The notes below the pieces were generated by a model, which saw only the letters and a program-made list of their open reading frames with translations, made no database searches and had not been told where the DNA came from. Source: Spirochaetales bacterium (GTDB lineage: Bacteria; Spirochaetota; Spirochaetia; SZUA-6; DRHE01). Taken from it: 23,987 nucleotides of DNA. Both the position numbers and the translations under genes were made by a program. Positions within the stretch are counted from its first letter, which is position 1. Each line of letters opens with the position of its first letter. The DNA lies in the NCBI GenBank assembly GCA_011049745.1, contig DRHE01000050.1:1-23987 (forward strand), given 5' to 3'. This document shows positions 22,844-23,987 of the stretch, piece after piece.

Positions 22844-23987
22844 GAATATTTCTCTGCTTTATCTTCATTTCCCTTTTGCCATGTAATTCTTTCAGTGACG
22901 AGGAAGAGCAAAGCCCGCTTGAATCCTTAAGAGAGACCCTTCTTTACGGTATTGAGTCGGAGATTATAGAAGCTGTTAAGAATGTCAGGGAAAGCCGGGA
23001 AGAGAGATTAGATGAAGATATTGAAACACTGTTAGAGGAAACAGTAAGTGTTGCGGTACGCTCAGCAGTGTTAGATTATTTCACGGCACTTAAGTACAGG
23101 GGTGCGGAAGAGACCGCGCTAAACCTTTTAGAGCAGACCGAGGTGGAAAATGCCGGATTAATTATTGATCTCATTAAGTACCTCTCTGAAATCAAATCTG
23201 ATAAGGTAGCCGAATACTTAGCTGAAGCAATCGACGAGCAGAATAGCAGGATTTCATTGGCAGCCATTAAAGCTCTGGGCAGCAGTGAATCACAGGAGAA
23301 TGGGCAATTATTATTGGATCGTCTCCAGGATGAGGAGTATCCTGATAAACTGAAACCTGAGTTGATCCTGGCGCTGGGGGAATTAGCCTATAAGCCGGCT
23401 CTAGAAGAGTTAACTAAAATTGCTCAAAACAGGGATGCTGAGCGGGTTTGGCGAATGTATGCCTGTGATTCCCTGGGAAAAATCGGCGATAACGAAAGTA
23501 TTCAGGTATTTAAAGATATCTTCAGTGAAGGCAATGCTTTGCTTACTATCTATGCTGCTTCCGCACTCTCCAATTATTCAATGTCCGAAGTGGAAGATCT
23601 GTTGATACAGGGCCTGAAAAATAGCAATGTCAGGGTGCGAATTGCCGCTGCGCGGGGATTGGCTAATAAAGAGGCAACAAAAGCGGTTAAAGTACTTATA
23701 TACAAGGCCAGGCGCGATCCGCAAAAATTGGTAAAACTACAGGCAATTGAATCGCTTGGACAAATAGGAAGTACTGAAGCGGTAGATTTCCTCCTGGAAT
23801 TATTCAGTGATAAAAAACAATCTCCGGATGTAATGGAGACCGCGCTCTGCACTCTGGTTGACAACCATTTAAATTCCTCACTGAGCACCATCAAGGAAGT
23901 AATTGACCGCGAATGGCCGGAAAAAGACCAGAAAACCATTGAGCTCATTGGGAAGAAGCTCTCCCAAACCGAGCATGGTGGTTTAAA
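22840..23987 (+). CDS. Exported HEAT-repeat protein, C-terminus cut by window edge
   Basis: The frame is open from the ATG at 22840 to the last base (382 codons), so the C-terminal end is missing. It starts with a signal sequence (MRIFLCFIFISLLPCNSFSD) that could be cleaved after the hydrophobic core or lipidated at the Cys of LLPC. From about residue 60 on it is a series of HEAT/PBS-type alpha repeats, for example VRSAVLDYFTALKYRGAEET, SLAAIKALGSSESQENGQLL, WRMYACDSLGKIGDNESIQV, VRIAAARGLANKEATKAVKV, LQAIESLGQIGSTEAVDFLL. Such repeats bind proteins. The ATG overlaps the murJ stop as ATGA with AAGGA some 12 nt upstream. Its place behind murJ suggests a cell-envelope scaffold, but no function is known to me. 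Confidence 0.85.
   Translation, partial: MRIFLCFIFISLLPCNSFSDEEEQSPLESLRETLLYGIESEIIEAVKNVRESREERLDEDIETLLEETVSVAVRSAVLDYFTALKYRGAEETALNLLEQTEVENAGLIIDLIKYLSEIKSDKVAEYLAEAIDEQNSRISLAAIKALGSSESQENGQLLLDRLQDEEYPDKLKPELILALGELAYKPALEELTKIAQNRDAERVWRMYACDSLGKIGDNESIQVFKDIFSEGNALLTIYAASALSNYSMSEVEDLLIQGLKNSNVRVRIAAARGLANKEATKAVKVLIYKARRDPQKLVKLQAIESLGQIGSTEAVDFLLELFSDKKQSPDVMETALCTLVDNHLNSSLSTIKEVIDREWPEKDQKTIELIGKKLSQTEHGGL

Noticed and set aside
1..23987. CRISPR array, tRNA/rRNA genes, insertion sequence or phage genes
   Set aside because: No regularly spaced repeats, no cloverleaf or rRNA-like stretches, and no transposase or integrase-like frames were seen on either strand.

Overview
The window looks like chromosomal DNA of a spirochaete, probably free-living and of the Spirochaetales/Treponema relatives. 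I infer this from the gene order (rimP-nusA-infB-rbfA-truB-ribF-rpsO-pnp-M16 peptidase-dut, then lptF/lptG-like permeases, hexokinase, tgt, murJ), from a spirochaete-like lipoprotein signal peptide, from the decayed SUMF1-type gene and from a moderately AT-rich composition. The taxon is inferred from layout and protein style and was not tested by any search.

Region 1 (1-3110) is an accessory, partly decayed stretch. On the minus strand, 1-752 is the N-terminal part of an enolase-superfamily protein cut by the window edge. Divergent from it is a comF-like phosphoribosyltransferase gene whose N-terminal zinc-finger codons lie upstream of the first usable ATG. Next comes a Phd/YefM-VapC toxin-antitoxin pair with a palindrome on its -10 box. 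After it are two gene remnants: a minus-strand piece that ends like an outer-membrane beta-strand, and a SUMF1/formylglycine-generating-enzyme-like gene with a signal peptide and several frame changes.

Region 2 (about 3049-12056) is the classical transcription/translation operon: a strong sigma70-like promoter, an attenuator-like hairpin with a T tract, then rimP, nusA (with an unusual C-terminal zinc ribbon), infB, rbfA, truB, ribF (apparently lacking the flavokinase domain), rpsO and pnp.

Region 3 (12060-23987, open at the window end) continues in the same direction with almost no gaps and many 4-nt or longer overlaps: M16 zinc protease, dut, a TPR plus beta-propeller lipoprotein, lptF- and lptG-like permeases, a eukaryotic-type hexokinase, tgt, a gamma-carbonic-anhydrase-like protein, an exported NlpC/P60 peptidase, murJ, and the start of an exported HEAT-repeat protein. 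From 3145 to the end no terminator is visible, so this may be one very long transcription unit of more than 20 kb that joins ribosome maturation, RNA decay, envelope assembly (LptFG, MurJ, NlpC/P60) and glucose entry.

I see no CRISPR array, tRNA, rRNA, insertion sequence or phage gene. The main points of interest are small: the rimP leader, the NusA zinc ribbon, the short RibF, a perfect 15-bp hairpin at the 5' end of the hexokinase gene, and the TA operator.
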